Below are positions 1-9,148 of a DNA stretch of 64,000 nucleotides, in pieces. A program made the position numbers and the translations under genes. The notes below the pieces were generated by a model, which was given only the letters and a program-made list of their open reading frames with translations, ran no database searches and was not told where the DNA came from. The DNA lies in the NCBI GenBank assembly GCA_012517405.1, contig JAAYVB010000004.1:186001-250000 (forward strand). Direction: 5' to 3'. This stretch comes from Propionibacterium sp. GTDB taxonomy: Bacteria; Actinomycetota; Actinomycetes; Propionibacteriales; Propionibacteriaceae. How positions within the stretch are numbered: the stretch's first letter is position 1; each line of letters begins with the position of its first letter.

Positions 1-482
1 CCATGGTGGCCAAGGTCATGACCCGCACGGTCCGTGGTGAACGGGTCGATTACGCCGAACTCGAGGTCGTCAGCAGCAAGCTGATGGTCAGCATTCCCGT
101 CAGCAAGGCCGACGAGATCGGCATCCGTGACGTAGCGGGTGTCCGCGAACTCGACCGGCTGGCCGAGGTGCTCAGCGGTCCCACCGTCGGTGAAGAGCCC
201 CAGTGGTCGCGTCGCTACAAGGCCAATCGCGCGTCGATCGCCACCGGCGATCCGCTGCAGCTGGCCGCTGTCGTGCGAGATCTGGTACGCCGTCGTGAGC
301 GTGGTTCGCTCTCGCTCGGCGAGAAGGATCTGCTCAAGGAAGCGTCGGCGCCGCTGCTGGCCGAGATCGCGCTGGCAATCGGCGTCTCCGAGGACAATGC
401 CCGCGAGGTCATGCAATCGATGATTCTCGAGGAGTCACGGGCTGCTCTCGATGCGCTCGACGAGCGCGCCGAAGCCGTCTGA
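1..482 (+). CDS. carD: CarD/CdnL family transcriptional regulator (5' partial)
   Basis: CarD binds the RNA polymerase beta subunit and stabilises open complexes at rRNA and other promoters in actinobacteria. Only the C-terminal 159 residues are visible; the beta-binding start of the family (a VGxxVVYPxHG-type motif) must lie before base 1, so the Met codon at 3 is internal. Seen here are the end of the RNAP-interaction domain (R-T-V-R-G-E-R-V, then GIRDV) and the helical DNA-binding domain with the conserved WSRRYKAN motif and VVRDLVRR helix. In many actinobacteria carD is followed by ispD/ispF; here a membrane protease follows after about 100 bp. Family assignment is firm; the true start cannot be seen. 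Confidence 0.93.
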   Translation, partial: MVAKVMTRTVRGERVDYAELEVVSSKLMVSIPVSKADEIGIRDVAGVRELDRLAEVLSGPTVGEEPQWSRRYKANRASIATGDPLQLAAVVRDLVRRRERGSLSLGEKDLLKEASAPLLAEIALAIGVSEDNAREVMQSMILEESRAALDALDERAEAV

Positions 483-580
483 TCGTTCACTTTCAAGTTC
501 TCTGAACGCATCGTCCCCCTCCCCCGGGTTGGCTCGCACAGTTTGAGCGGGCAATCTTGAATCCGGAGTGAGGGGGCGAC

Positions 581-1774
581 GTGCAACTGGCGACCATCAT
601 CGATCTGCTGGTGCTGATCGCGATCATCGGCCGGGCCGTGGCCGGTTTCCGCACCGGGCTGCTGGCCGGAGCGCTGGGCCTGGCCGGTATCGTCGGCGGC
701 GCGCTGGCCGGCATCTGGGCGGGTCCCCGGCTCGTCGAATTCTTCCCGCTCCTGGACGCCAGCCGCCTGGCCCGGACCCTCACGCTGGTCTGTGTCGTCG
801 TGGCATTGAGCATCGTCGGAGATCTGCTGGCGCAACTGATCGTGAACCGAATCCGGCGTGGCAAGAAGCCGCACGGATTCGATGCCGTGCTCGGCGGGCT
901 GACCTCGGCCGTTGCGGCCGCCTTTCTCTGCTGGTTCGTGATGGCGGCAGTGCGTCCTTTCGCGCCTGCTGCGCTGGGTACCGGAATCGAGAACTCGCTG
1001 TCGTATCAGGTGCTGAACGAGGCAGTTCCGGAGCAGTTCGATCGGCTTCCCGGACAGGCGGCCGACCTGCTCATCACCGAACTGCCGAAGGTCTTCGGTG
1101 GTGACGAACCGACCCTGCCGATTCCCGAACCCGACAGCGATGCGCTCGACAGTCCCGGCGTTGCGGCCGCGGCGTCCAGCATCGTCCAGGTCTATTCGGA
1201 CGCCCCGAATTGCCGCAGCGACTCGGCCGGCAGCGGCTGGGTGGTCGCGGCCCAGCGCGTCGTCACCAACGCCCACGTGGTAGCCGGCGCCTCCGCGGTG
1301 ACCGTCTCGGTCGGCGGCACCGGCCCGCAACTGGACGCCCGGGTGGTCGCGTTCGACGAAGACCTCGACCTGGCCATCTTGGATGTTGCCGATCTCGGCG
1401 CGCCCCCGTTGACCCGGGCCACCGACAACCAGTCATCCGGTGCCGACGCCGTGGTCGCCGGATTCCCGTACGGCGGGCCCTACCATCTCAGTGCCTCCCG
1501 CATTCGCGGCACGATCATCGAGAACAACACTGACCTGTACGGAGGACCGGGCGTCGCGCGCGAGGTCTACGCCATCCGCGGAGTAGTGCGTCCGGGCAAT
1601 TCGGGAGGCCCGTTGCTCACTGCGGACGGACGCGTGGCGGGCACCGTTTTCGCGATGTCTACCGTGGACGCCCAGACCGGCTATGTGCTCACCGATGCCG
1701 CGACGTCGGCCTATCTCGATGCGGCTTCGGCTTACAGCGAACTGGTGACCCCGGGCAGCTGCATGGTCGGCTGA
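581..1774 (+). CDS. MarP-like membrane serine protease (CvpA domain + trypsin-like domain)
   Basis: 397-residue protein with an N-terminal CvpA-type membrane domain (about four hydrophobic segments, residues 1-127) and a C-terminal chymotrypsin-fold protease facing outside. The catalytic triad is readable: His232 in TNAHVV, Asp263 in DLDLAIL, Ser341 in GNSGGPL. Cys211 and Cys394 sit where mycobacterial MarP has its activating disulfide. In Mycobacterium tuberculosis the homologue (Rv3671c) is needed for acid resistance and cleaves a peptidoglycan hydrolase; a cell-envelope stress role is inferred here by family. GTG start chosen because GAGTGAGGGGG lies just upstream. It follows carD in the same direction but about 100 bp away, so co-transcription is uncertain. 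Confidence 0.88.
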   Translation: MQLATIIDLLVLIAIIGRAVAGFRTGLLAGALGLAGIVGGALAGIWAGPRLVEFFPLLDASRLARTLTLVCVVVALSIVGDLLAQLIVNRIRRGKKPHGFDAVLGGLTSAVAAAFLCWFVMAAVRPFAPAALGTGIENSLSYQVLNEAVPEQFDRLPGQAADLLITELPKVFGGDEPTLPIPEPDSDALDSPGVAAAASSIVQVYSDAPNCRSDSAGSGWVVAAQRVVTNAHVVAGASAVTVSVGGTGPQLDARVVAFDEDLDLAILDVADLGAPPLTRATDNQSSGADAVVAGFPYGGPYHLSASRIRGTIIENNTDLYGGPGVAREVYAIRGVVRPGNSGGPLLTADGRVAGTVFAMSTVDAQTGYVLTDAATSAYLDAASAYSELVTPGSCMVG

Positions 1775-1922
1775 GCCTCCGATTCGACTGGTGAACTGCC
1801 TTGTCAGGGCAAGAGTCGTGGGAGCCTCGCGCCGAAACGCGATGACCGGCCGAGCGAATAACGCAATCTCATTGTCGGGAAAGTCTTGAGCAGGCAGACC
1901 CCGGCCAGAGACAATATGACCC

Positions 1923-3221
1923 ATGGGCGAATCGCGCGTGGTGATCATCGGTGGAGGATTCGCGGGGCTGACGGCCGCGCACGAGCTGACCAAGGCGGGC
2001 CGCGAGGTGATGATCATCGACCGGCATGCGTACACGACATTCCAGCCGTTGCTCTATCAGGTAGCCACCGGCGCACTGAACCCTGGTGATGTCACATATT
2101 CGCTGCGCCGCTGGGCGTCCAACGATCGCAGCCACCTCGCGAGCTTCCGCCGGGCGACCGTGACCGGCATCGATTTCGAGAAGAAGCAGGTCATCGTGAG
2201 CCGCGGCCAGCCGATTGGCTACGACAAACTGATCGTCTCCCCGGGCGTGGGCGCCAATTTCTTCGGTATCCCCGGGGCGGAGGAGTACACCCGCCGGATC
2301 TACACCCGCCGGCAGGCACTCGAGATGCGCGACATCATCTTCTCCGGCCTTGAGTTGATGGCCGCCGAGCGCAACCCGGACAAGCGCTTCTGTGCGATCG
2401 TCGTCGGTGGCGGTCCCACCGGGGTCGAGACCGCCGGGGCGCTGGCCGAGATGAAGACCCAGGGCTTGCCGGTGCTCTACCCCGAGATCGGCGTCGACAA
2501 CTTCCATGTCGTGCTCGTGGAGATGACCGACCGGCTGCTGGGCCCGTTCGACCGGCGGCTGCAGCGCTACACCAAGCGGGCCCTGGCGCGCCTGGGTGTG
2601 GACGTGCGCCTGAACACCGCGGTCAAGGAGGTCTTCCCCGATCACGTCGACTTCGCGGATGGTTCACAACTCGCCTGTGACATCGTCATCTGGGCCAGCG
2701 GCGTCGGTGCGCATTCGGTGGTGAAGGACTGGGGTCTGCCGCAGGGCCGTGGCGGACGCATCCTTGTCGAGCCCGACCAGCAGGTCGTGGGCTTCGAGGA
2801 CGTCTATGCGGCCGGAGATGCCTGCCTGTGCGAGTCCGAGCCGCAGCCGCAGTTGGCGCAGCCGGCCATTCAACAGGGCAAACTCGTGGCCCACAATATC
2901 CTCGCGGCGCAGGCCGGCGAGGCGCAGCAGACATTCGTGTACCACGACAAGGGCACGATGGCCACGATCGGACGCAACGCCGCGGTCGTGCAACTGCCCA
3001 ACGGCACCAAGTTCACCGGCTTCCCGGCCTGGCTGGTCTGGGTGCTGGTGCACATCGCGACGCTGCTGGGCGGACGCAACCGCATCTCGGCGATGCTGAA
3101 CATGGGTGTGCGCTATCTGTCATGGCCGAAGTCGGCCGTCGGCATCATCGGGGACTACGTCGACGCCCCGTCGAAGCTCAAGGCTCCCGAAGAGGACGAT
3201 GAGGAAGACCCTGCGACCTGA
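1923..3221 (+). CDS. ndh: Type II NADH:quinone oxidoreductase (NDH-2)
   Basis: Single-subunit, non-proton-pumping flavoprotein that passes electrons from NADH to menaquinone at the membrane face. The 432-residue sequence has the FAD dinucleotide fold GGGFAGL near residue 9, the NDH-2 signature around TTFQPLLYQVATG, and a second Rossmann motif VGGGPTGVE near residue 160 for NADH. A hydrophobic, amphipathic C-terminal stretch (about residues 360-405) is typical of membrane attachment. It stands alone, convergent with the DUF4440 gene five bases away. Start at ATG 1923; the initiation region lacks a clear Shine-Dalgarno. Family level is firm, electron acceptor is inferred. Confidence 0.92.
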   Translation: MGESRVVIIGGGFAGLTAAHELTKAGREVMIIDRHAYTTFQPLLYQVATGALNPGDVTYSLRRWASNDRSHLASFRRATVTGIDFEKKQVIVSRGQPIGYDKLIVSPGVGANFFGIPGAEEYTRRIYTRRQALEMRDIIFSGLELMAAERNPDKRFCAIVVGGGPTGVETAGALAEMKTQGLPVLYPEIGVDNFHVVLVEMTDRLLGPFDRRLQRYTKRALARLGVDVRLNTAVKEVFPDHVDFADGSQLACDIVIWASGVGAHSVVKDWGLPQGRGGRILVEPDQQVVGFEDVYAAGDACLCESEPQPQLAQPAIQQGKLVAHNILAAQAGEAQQTFVYHDKGTMATIGRNAAVVQLPNGTKFTGFPAWLVWVLVHIATLLGGRNRISAMLNMGVRYLSWPKSAVGIIGDYVDAPSKLKAPEEDDEEDPAT

Positions 3222-3226
3222 TCAGC

Positions 3227-3595
3227 TCACCACTGGGTGACGATCGAGCGGCTCGCCTGCCAACGTCCGCCGGACTTCAAGAAGGTCTGGCGGATGTGCA
3301 GTTGCCAGACCCGGTGCTCGCCGTAGAGCGTGGCGTCCGAGGTGACCTTGCCGACCAGTGTGGCGGTGGTGCCGTCGATCTTGATCTTGGTGTCGTGGAA
3401 TTCGAAGCTGTGGTAGACGAGCTGGTCATGCTTGAGCTGGTTGATCCACTCCTGCTTGGTCTGGGTGTGCCCGTTGATGTGCGTGCGGGTGAAGCCTGCA
3501 GTCAGCAGGTCCGCGAGTTTGGTGAAATCCTTGTCGACCAGGGCGTGCAACTGGTTCCGGTAGTTCTCCTCGATCGCTTCGCGGTCGGTTTGCAT
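3227..3595 (-). CDS. SnoaL/DUF4440 (NTF2-like) family protein
   Basis: 122-residue protein of the NTF2-like superfamily, DUF4440/SnoaL-type. The order is typical: an N-terminal helix (AIEENYRNQLHALVDKDFTKL), the HINGHTQTKQEWI segment and a C-terminal curved sheet ending in GGRWQASRSIVTQW. Members are ligand-binding or enzymatic cone folds of varied function, so no reaction can be given. I set the start at ATG 3595 because AAGGAGG lies seven to eight bases before it, although the frame is open farther upstream. A -35-like TTGACT (minus strand, 3658-3663) followed 17 bp later by GACGAT may drive it. It is divergent from ldh. Confidence 0.75.
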   Translation of the reverse strand: MQTDREAIEENYRNQLHALVDKDFTKLADLLTAGFTRTHINGHTQTKQEWINQLKHDQLVYHSFEFHDTKIKIDGTTATLVGKVTSDATLYGEHRVWQLHIRQTFLKSGGRWQASRSIVTQW

Positions 3596-3741
3596 CAGCA
3601 GCCTCCTTGCTCCGGCTGGCGGCAGCGGCAGGTCATCGTCCGCACACAGCTCACAGTAGTCAAGTATGCGGCCCGACGAGTTGGATACGGACCCGCTGGT
3701 TCGAATCCGGGGAACTGGAGCAAATCCTCGTATAGAACCCG

Positions 3742-3770
3742 GGACAACCGGCGGGCAGGCACGCGATAAT
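3742..3770 (+). promoter_or_regulatory. Possible ldh promoter
   Basis: GATAAT at 3765-3770 is a good -10; a poor -35 candidate (GGACAA, 3742-3747) lies 17 bp upstream. The ldh start follows about 49 bp later with its own ribosome-binding site. Support is only the hexamer match. Confidence 0.3.
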
Positions 3771-3818
3771 GGCAGGAGTTCGCCATCCGACATGACATCT
3801 CTGACAGGAGAAACCTTG

Positions 3819-4823
3819 ATGAGTGAAGCCACTCCCACCAACGTGCCCGAATCCCTCTACCCGGCTCGTCGCGACAGCCGTCCAACCAAGGTCGCGATTA
3901 TCGGGGCGGGCGCCGTCGGCTCGACCCTCGCCTACGCCTGCGTGATCCGCGGGGTCGCGCGCGAGGTCGTCCTGCAGGACATCAACAAGCAGCGTGTGGA
4001 GGCCGAGGCGCTCGACATCGCGCACGGCATCCAGTTCACCCCGGCGGCATCGGTTGCCGGCTCGGACGATGTCGAGATCTGCCGGGATGCCGATGTGGTG
4101 GTCATCACCGCCGGCGCCAAGCAGAAGCCCGGACAGTCGCGCCTGGATCTGGCCGGAACGACCGTCTCGATCATGGAGAAGATCCTGCCCGGTCTGCTCG
4201 CGGTCGCCCCGCACGCCGTCTACATTCTGGTGGCGAATCCGGTCGACGTGGTCACCTATACGTCCTTGAAGATCTCGGGACTGTCGCCGACCCAGATGTT
4301 CGGTTCCGGCACGGTGCTCGACACCTCCCGGCTGCGCTATCTGGTCTCGCTGGAGACCGGCACCGCCGTGCAGAACATTCACGCCTATGTCGCCGGCGAG
4401 CACGGCGATTCCGAAGTGCCGCTGTGGGCCTCGGCCGTTATCGGGAATATGCCGCTGAGCAGGTGGGGAACCACGAAGAGTGGCGTCCCGTTCGACGCGG
4501 ACCTGTGTGCGCGCATCGGCCACGAGGTCATGGAGTCGGCCTACAAGATCATCGAGGGCAAGGGCGTCACCAACTATGCGGTGGGCCTGGCGGTATCGCG
4601 GATCATCGCCGCAGTGCTCAATGACGAGCAGCGGGTGCTGACGATCTCCACCCTGCTGGACGGCTGGGAGGGCATCAGCGACGTCTGCATGTCGGTGCCT
4701 ACCATCGTCGGACGTGAGGGTGCCGGACGCCGGCTGCTGCCCTACATCTCGATGGCCGAGCGCGACGCCCTGACGACCGGAGCGATCCATCTGCGAGACA
4801 TCGCGCGCTCGCTGGGTTACTGA
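3819..4823 (+). CDS. ldh: L-lactate dehydrogenase
   Basis: NAD-dependent reduction of pyruvate to L-lactate, the main way to regenerate NAD+ in fermentation. The 334-residue protein has the Rossmann motif GAGAVGSTLA near residue 27, the substrate-loop arginine region (KQKPGQSRLDL), NPVD, and the catalytic His in GEHGDSEVPLW. The arginine of QSRL is typical of LDH/MDH; GQSR with this loop favours lactate over malate, but residue-level discrimination is not complete. The frame is open upstream to 3666, but I start at ATG 3819 because AGGAG (3806-3810) is eight bases before it. Monocistronic by context, convergent with the histidine kinase gene. Confidence 0.9.
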   Translation: MSEATPTNVPESLYPARRDSRPTKVAIIGAGAVGSTLAYACVIRGVAREVVLQDINKQRVEAEALDIAHGIQFTPAASVAGSDDVEICRDADVVVITAGAKQKPGQSRLDLAGTTVSIMEKILPGLLAVAPHAVYILVANPVDVVTYTSLKISGLSPTQMFGSGTVLDTSRLRYLVSLETGTAVQNIHAYVAGEHGDSEVPLWASAVIGNMPLSRWGTTKSGVPFDADLCARIGHEVMESAYKIIEGKGVTNYAVGLAVSRIIAAVLNDEQRVLTISTLLDGWEGISDVCMSVPTIVGREGAGRRLLPYISMAERDALTTGAIHLRDIARSLGY

Positions 4824-4891
4824 GCTGCGGCCCGGATCCAAGACGTATCCAGGCGGGGTGCGCGGCCGGGACTGACCACACAGCAGTAGTT

Positions 4892-4938
4892 ACATCGATG
4901 TAGTTTTCCCCAGCGTGTGGATCCATCTGTGGAAAACT
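4892..4938. terminator. Palindrome and inverted repeat between convergent ldh and kinase genes
   Basis: ACATCGATGT (4892-4901) is a perfect 10-bp palindrome. It abuts an inverted repeat, AGTTTTCC (4902-4909) with GGAAAACT (4931-4938), spaced by 21 bp that contain TGTGGATCC, a DnaA-box-like sequence. The place, between two converging genes, suits a bidirectional terminator, but the loop is long and T-runs are short. Function is open. Confidence 0.35.
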
Positions 4939-4994
4939 CTCGCGGGTTGTCCCCAGGGCTGTGCAAGCCGGACCGTTGGCCCCAGCGGGCGGCC

Positions 4995-6428
4995 CTAATC
5001 CTCGTACTCGGCCAGTTTCTCCGGGGGAGCAGCAGGCAGCACAACGATGAACTTGGCGCCGGCCCCTTCCTGATTGTCGGCGGTGACCGTACCGCCGTGC
5101 GCGTTGATGGTGTGCGCGACGATCGACAGGCCCAGTCCGGTGCCCGGCGTGTTGCGTGCTTTGTTGGAGCGGAAGAAACGGTCGAAGATCTTCGGCAGGT
5201 CTTCGGGAGCGATGCCGGGGCCTTCGTCCCAGATCGTGAGCTCGTCACCAGCCATCCGGATGTGCACGGTGCCGTTTTCGGGGGAGAATTTCACGGCATT
5301 GTCGAGCAGGTTGGTCACCGCGCGTTCCAAGGTGTCGGGCTCGCCGACGATGAAATGGGGCTCCAAGGTGACGTCGAAGTTCAGGTTCGGTCCGCGGCGT
5401 TTGGCTCGTTCCACCGCTGAGGCCACCACATCTGCGAAGTCGAGCGGCTCGGGGCTCGGCGTCACCATGTCGTCGCGGCTCAGCTGCACCAGGTCACCGA
5501 CCAGCGAGGTGAACTCACCGAGTTGAGCCGCGACATCAGTCAGGATTTCGGCGCGCGCGCCGGCCGGCAGCATGCCGGACTTCTCGTCCGCAACCAGCAA
5601 TTCGATGTTGGTGCGCATCGAGGTCAGCGGTGTACGCAACTCGTGCCCGGCGTCGGCGATGAGTCTGCGCTGCCGGTCACGAGAACTCGCCAGCGAGTGC
5701 ATCATGGTGTCGAAGCTGCGGGACAGATCGCCGATCTCATCTGCGGTGTAGATGCCGGTCCTGCCGACCAGGCTGAGTGGGGCCAGTTCATCGGTCTCGG
5801 AGACCCGGGTGACGGCTCCGGACAACTCGCGCAGCGGGGCCATCAACCGGCGTCCGGTGATATAGCCCATCACCGCGCTGAGCACGACCAGCGACGCCCC
5901 GGCGATCGCGACCAGCGTCCCGACGTCGCGCAAGGTGGCCAAGGTGGGCTCGAGCGGACGTGCCAGCACGATCGCGTAGCGTCCGGATTCGGTACTCAAC
6001 GGCACTGCCACCACGCGATAGGGCATCTCGTCGGTGCCGACGACCGAACGCGTCGAACTGCCCAGCTGGGTTCGGGCGATCGCGATTTCCTCATAGCCCG
6101 GGTCGATGTTGTCGCTCATGCCCTGCACGCGCGTCACTGCCCCGTCGGCGCGCACCAGCAGAATGGTGATGTTCGTGGCCTGCAAGGCGGACGCGTTCAC
6201 TCCGCCGAGGCCCTCGACATCGGTGCTGATCGGCCCGGACGCGTAGCTGGCTACCTCGAGGAGTTCCTGGTCGAGCTGGCTGTACATCGAACTGCGCGCA
6301 GTGAAGTAGGTGGCCATGCCGATGCAGAAGGCGGACAGGGCGACGCCGATGGCGGTGAGATAGGCCAGCCGCATCTGCAGCGAGTTGCGCTCCTGGTGCC
6401 GCAGCAGATCGTGGAGCCGGCGGATCAC
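4995..6428 (-). CDS. Sensor histidine kinase, MprB-like
   Basis: 477-residue membrane kinase that would phosphorylate the adjacent response regulator. Architecture: transmembrane segment near residues 22-45, an extracytoplasmic sensor domain of about 115 residues, a second membrane segment near 160-185, HAMP linker, then HisKA with the phospho-acceptor in [12 protein letters not shown] and HATPase with N box [30 protein letters not shown] (G1/F) and GTGLGLSIV (G2). The layout matches mycobacterial MprB, a sensor of envelope stress. GTG start overlaps the regulator's stop by four bases (GTGA), showing translational coupling. The signal sensed is unknown. Confidence 0.87.
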   Translation of the reverse strand: MIRRLHDLLRHQERNSLQMRLAYLTAIGVALSAFCIGMATYFTARSSMYSQLDQELLEVASYASGPISTDVEGLGGVNASALQATNITILLVRADGAVTRVQGMSDNIDPGYEEIAIARTQLGSSTRSVVGTDEMPYRVVAVPLSTESGRYAIVLARPLEPTLATLRDVGTLVAIAGASLVVLSAVMGYITGRRLMAPLRELSGAVTRVSETDELAPLSLVGRTGIYTADEIGDLSRSFDTMMHSLASSRDRQRRLIADAGHELRTPLTSMRTNIELLVADEKSGMLPAGARAEILTDVAAQLGEFTSLVGDLVQLSRDDMVTPSPEPLDFADVVASAVERAKRRGPNLNFDVTLEPHFIVGEPDTLERAVTNLLDNAVKFSPENGTVHIRMAGDELTIWDEGPGIAPEDLPKIFDRFFRSNKARNTPGTGLGLSIVAHTINAHGGTVTADNQEGAGAKFIVVLPAAPPEKLAEYED

Positions 6429-7120
6429 GGGGCGGTTTCGCGCAGGACATAGCCGACCCCGCGCACGGTGTGAATCAGGCGGGGCTCACCTTCCTGCTCG
6501 GTCTTCCGGCGGAGGTATCCGATGTAGACCTCGAGCGAGTTCGCCGTCGTCGGGAAGTCGAAGCCCCAGACCTCATTGAGCAACCAGCTGCGCTCCAGCA
6601 CATGGCGCGGATGCTCCATGAAGGTCTGCAGCAGGGCGAACTCGGTACGGGTCAGGCTGATCCGTCGTCCTCGCCGGGTCACCTCGCGTGAGGAGGTGTC
6701 CATCCGCAGATCATCGAAAACCAGAGTCTCGGGGGTGGCATCCGATTCGGGACGCGAGCGCCGGGTCAGCGCCCGGATTCTGGCGGTGAGCTCTTCGAGG
6801 GAGAAGGGCTTGACCATGTAGTCGTCGGCCCCGGCATCCAGGCCGTCGACCCGGTCCCCGACGGCGTCGCGGGCCGTCAGGATGAGGATCGGCACATCGT
6901 TGCCGGATTGGCGCAGCATTCGGGTGGTTTCCAGGCCGTCGAGCCGGGGCATCATGACGTCCATCACGACAGCATCGGGGCGGGTGGACGAGAGCTTGGC
7001 GAGAGCCTCCAGGCCGTCCTCGGCGGTGCTGACCTCGTAGCCGCTGCCGTATTGCAGCGAACGAGCCAGGGAGTCGCGAACAGCCTGATCGTCATCAACC
7101 ACAAGGATATGCATACTCAT
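6425..7120 (-). CDS. OmpR/PhoB-family response regulator, MprA-like
   Basis: 231-residue regulator with an N-terminal receiver domain (acidic DDD near residue 8, phospho-acceptor in [12 protein letters not shown], Lys in MVKPFS) and a C-terminal winged helix ([22 protein letters not shown] ... [10 protein letters not shown] region). The start [11 protein letters not shown] mirrors mycobacterial MprA, so I take ATG 7120 rather than the upstream ATG at 7132; no strong Shine-Dalgarno decides it. The kinase gene follows with a 4-bp overlap. The S51 peptidase gene lies 46 bp upstream in the same direction, so the three may form one unit. Confidence 0.88.
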   Translation of the reverse strand: MSMHILVVDDDQAVRDSLARSLQYGSGYEVSTAEDGLEALAKLSSTRPDAVVMDVMMPRLDGLETTRMLRQSGNDVPILILTARDAVGDRVDGLDAGADDYMVKPFSLEELTARIRALTRRSRPESDATPETLVFDDLRMDTSSREVTRRGRRISLTRTEFALLQTFMEHPRHVLERSWLLNEVWGFDFPTTANSLEVYIGYLRRKTEQEGEPRLIHTVRGVGYVLRETAP

Positions 7121-7165
7121 AGACTGCCACATTCAATTACTTCCGCTGTGGCGGGTTCGAGGGTC

Positions 7166-7906
7166 TCAGGACTCGTCCGCGGGCTGGGAATCGCGCGGCT
7201 CGAAGCGGACGACGAATCGGTCGCCATCAGCGCTCACCCAGGTGACCCGGCCGCGTCCCAGAACCTTGCTGCGTCCGGACGTGACGTCGACCACCAAAGC
7301 GGTCTCCTCGTCGATCGCGGCGATCGAACGCATCGGTCCGGTCTGCAAGGCGGCGAGCGCGCGGCCGAGCAGGTACTGGGTGTCGGCGTGGGTCTCGATG
7401 CTCGGTCCGATCAGCGCCAGGCCATCACGGATATCGAGTTCGGTCGACCCCTCGCCGACGATCTCGGGCACGACCTGCCGTCCGCGGTGTTGCCAGCCAC
7501 CCACGATGGCGTGCCGGCCGACCACCATGGCGCCTGCCGACCAGCCCAAATAGGGGACGCCGCGGCGCAGCAGGGTCGAGATCATCTCGCGCCAACCGGT
7601 CAGCGCCTCAAGATAGCCGGGCGTCCAGCCGCCGCCCACCACCAGGCCGGCGAGATTCTCCGGGTCGGCCGGCCATTCGATCGGGCCCTCGTCCTCGTCG
7701 GTCAGCCAGATCGGCTCGATCAGCGCGCCGGGAAAGCGCGAGGTAATGGGATCGGCATAGGCGTCGAGGACCGCTGCGGACTCCTCGGCCGAACCGAGCA
7801 GCGCAATGGCGACCCTCTTGCCGCGGGCACGAACCTCTTGGACGAAAGCGTCGAGTACCGGCGCGAGCGCTTGCGAAGGACCTCCACCCACCAGATACAG
7901 CGTCAT
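7166..7906 (-). CDS. Peptidase S51 / type 1 glutamine amidotransferase-like protein
   Basis: 246 residues of the S51 class, which includes aspartyl dipeptidase PepE and cyanophycinase. The class I amidotransferase-like fold is visible: VGGGPS at the N-terminus, [13 protein letters not shown], and the nucleophile elbow GWSAGAMV whose Ser replaces the Cys of amidotransferases. [18 protein letters not shown] and [20 protein letters not shown] carry the distal active-site region. The substrate cannot be read from sequence. The gene is divergent from ornithine carbamoyltransferase across 87 bp, and its ATG lies 6 nt after TAGGCT, suggesting a leaderless transcript. It is upstream of the two-component genes. 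Confidence 0.75.
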   Translation of the reverse strand: MTLYLVGGGPSQALAPVLDAFVQEVRARGKRVAIALLGSAEESAAVLDAYADPITSRFPGALIEPIWLTDEDEGPIEWPADPENLAGLVVGGGWTPGYLEALTGWREMISTLLRRGVPYLGWSAGAMVVGRHAIVGGWQHRGRQVVPEIVGEGSTELDIRDGLALIGPSIETHADTQYLLGRALAALQTGPMRSIAAIDEETALVVDVTSGRSKVLGRGRVTWVSADGDRFVVRFEPRDSQPADES

Positions 7907-7912
7907 GCATCC

Positions 7913-7918
7913 AGCCTA
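7913..7918 (-). promoter_or_regulatory. -10 element of the S51 peptidase gene (leaderless)
   Basis: TAGGCT on the minus strand, 6 nt before the ATG at 7906, with no Shine-Dalgarno between. A -35 is not convincing. Confidence 0.45.
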
Positions 7919-7980
7919 ACCGTGGGTCCCGCCGACGGTGCCGATGGCGGCAGTCAGCGCTGCTTCGATTGGCCAGGCAT

Positions 7981-7986
7981 TAGGCT
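7981..7986 (+). promoter_or_regulatory. -10 element of argF (leaderless)
   Basis: TAGGCT, 7 nt before ATG 7994 and no Shine-Dalgarno. The same hexamer at nearly the same spacing serves the divergent S51 gene. Confidence 0.45.
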
Positions 7987-7993
7987 TTCCGGC

Positions 7994-8992
7994 ATGCCGG
8001 ACTTGCATGCGCGTCATTTCCTCGCCGAACTCGACTTCACCCGCGACGAGTGGGCCTATCTGCTCGACCTGTCGGCCGAGCTCAAGCAGGCCAAACGTGA
8101 GCGGCGCGAACCTCAACGGCTCGTCGGACGCAATATCGTGCTGATCTTCGAGAAGACCTCGACCCGGACGCGCTGCGCGTTCGAGGTGGCCGCGCATGAC
8201 CAGGGTGCGCACTGCACCTATCTCGATCCGTCCGGTTCGCAGCTGGGTCATAAGGAATCGGTGGCAGACACCGCCCGAGTGCTGGGCAAGATGTATGACG
8301 GCATCGAGTACCGCGGTTTCGAGCAGGAACGCGTCGAGACCCTGGCCCGCTACGCGGGCGTGCCGGTCTGGAACGGATTGACCAACGAGTGGCATCCCAC
8401 CCAGATGCTGGCCGACCAGTTGACGATCCGCGAATATCTTGGGCGCGATCTCGACCAGGTCTCGGTCGCCTATGTCGGCGATGCCCGCTACAACATGGGT
8501 AACTCGATCCTGGTCTCCAGCGCGCTGATGGGCTCGGACGTGCGCATCGTCGCGCCCGAGGCATTCCAGCCGGGGGAGGCCGTGGTCGGCGAGGCGCTGC
8601 GGCTGGCTGCCGATTCCGGTGCGCAGATCACCATCACCGACGACGTCGCGGCCGGCGTGAAGGGGGCCGACATCATCTGCACCGACGTCTGGGTCTCGAT
8701 GGGAGAGCCCAAGGACGTCTGGGCCTCGCGCATCGCAGCGCTGCGCGACTACCAGGTCAACGCGGCCCTGCTGGGGCTGACCGGCAACCGTGACGTGAAG
8801 GTGATGCACTGCCTGCCGGCATTCCACGATCTCGGCACCTCGGTGGGGCGCCAGGTCTACGAGATGACCGGCATGGACGCCCTGGAGATCACCGATGAGG
8901 TCTTCGAGGCCAACGCCGACATCATCTTCGACGAGGCCGGCAACCGGATGCACACCATCAAGGCGGTGATGGTCGCCACCTTGGGCGAGTGA
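7994..8992 (+). CDS. argF: Ornithine carbamoyltransferase
   Basis: Transfers carbamoyl from carbamoyl phosphate to ornithine to give citrulline (arginine synthesis), or runs in reverse in the arginine deiminase pathway. The 332-residue sequence has the carbamoyl-phosphate motif [12 protein letters not shown], the HPTQ motif ([11 protein letters not shown]), DVWVSMGE and the HCLPAFHD motif. The long 'E. coli/ArcB' form does not by itself separate anabolic ArgF from catabolic ArcB, and no arcA, arcC or arg genes are in the window, so the symbol is provisional. The reading frame is open far upstream over the antisense of other genes; ATG 7994 fits the family start. Confidence 0.9.
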   Translation: MPDLHARHFLAELDFTRDEWAYLLDLSAELKQAKRERREPQRLVGRNIVLIFEKTSTRTRCAFEVAAHDQGAHCTYLDPSGSQLGHKESVADTARVLGKMYDGIEYRGFEQERVETLARYAGVPVWNGLTNEWHPTQMLADQLTIREYLGRDLDQVSVAYVGDARYNMGNSILVSSALMGSDVRIVAPEAFQPGEAVVGEALRLAADSGAQITITDDVAAGVKGADIICTDVWVSMGEPKDVWASRIAALRDYQVNAALLGLTGNRDVKVMHCLPAFHDLGTSVGRQVYEMTGMDALEITDEVFEANADIIFDEAGNRMHTIKAVMVATLGE

Positions 8993-9066
8993 CCCTGGCT
9001 CCCCGTTCGTTGTAGAAACCGCACAAAAGGCGCGGCCCAGTTCAGTACGGCTGAGGATTCCCGAAG

Positions 9067-9120
9067 AAACCTACGGTTGGGTAACCTGTAACTGGCGACA
9101 AACCTACGGTTCAGTAGGTT
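9067..9120 (+). promoter_or_regulatory. Repeat/palindrome operator upstream of the branched-chain dehydrogenase operon
   Basis: AAACCTACGGTT occurs twice, at 9067-9078 and 9100-9111, 33 bp apart (about three helical turns). The second copy is the left arm of a perfect palindrome, AACCTAC (9101-9107) and GTAGGTT (9114-9120). TAGGTT (9115-9120) inside the right arm could be a -10. GGTT/AACC arms (9075-9078, 9083-9086) flank the first copy. The order suits cooperative repressor binding over the promoter; the protein is unknown and no regulator gene is adjacent. Confidence 0.55.
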
Positions 9121-9148
9121 GCGACGAAATGGACGACGCCAGGAGGCC

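Noticed and set aside
3690-3720. T-loop-like GGTTCGAATCC on the + strand
   Set aside because: Only a partial T-stem forms and neither a 7-bp acceptor nor D and anticodon arms can be drawn over the preceding 50 bases; I do not call a tRNA.
6908-7993. Upstream extension of the ornithine carbamoyltransferase frame
   Set aside because: Codes antisense to the S51 peptidase and regulator genes with no family match; the family begins at ATG 7994.
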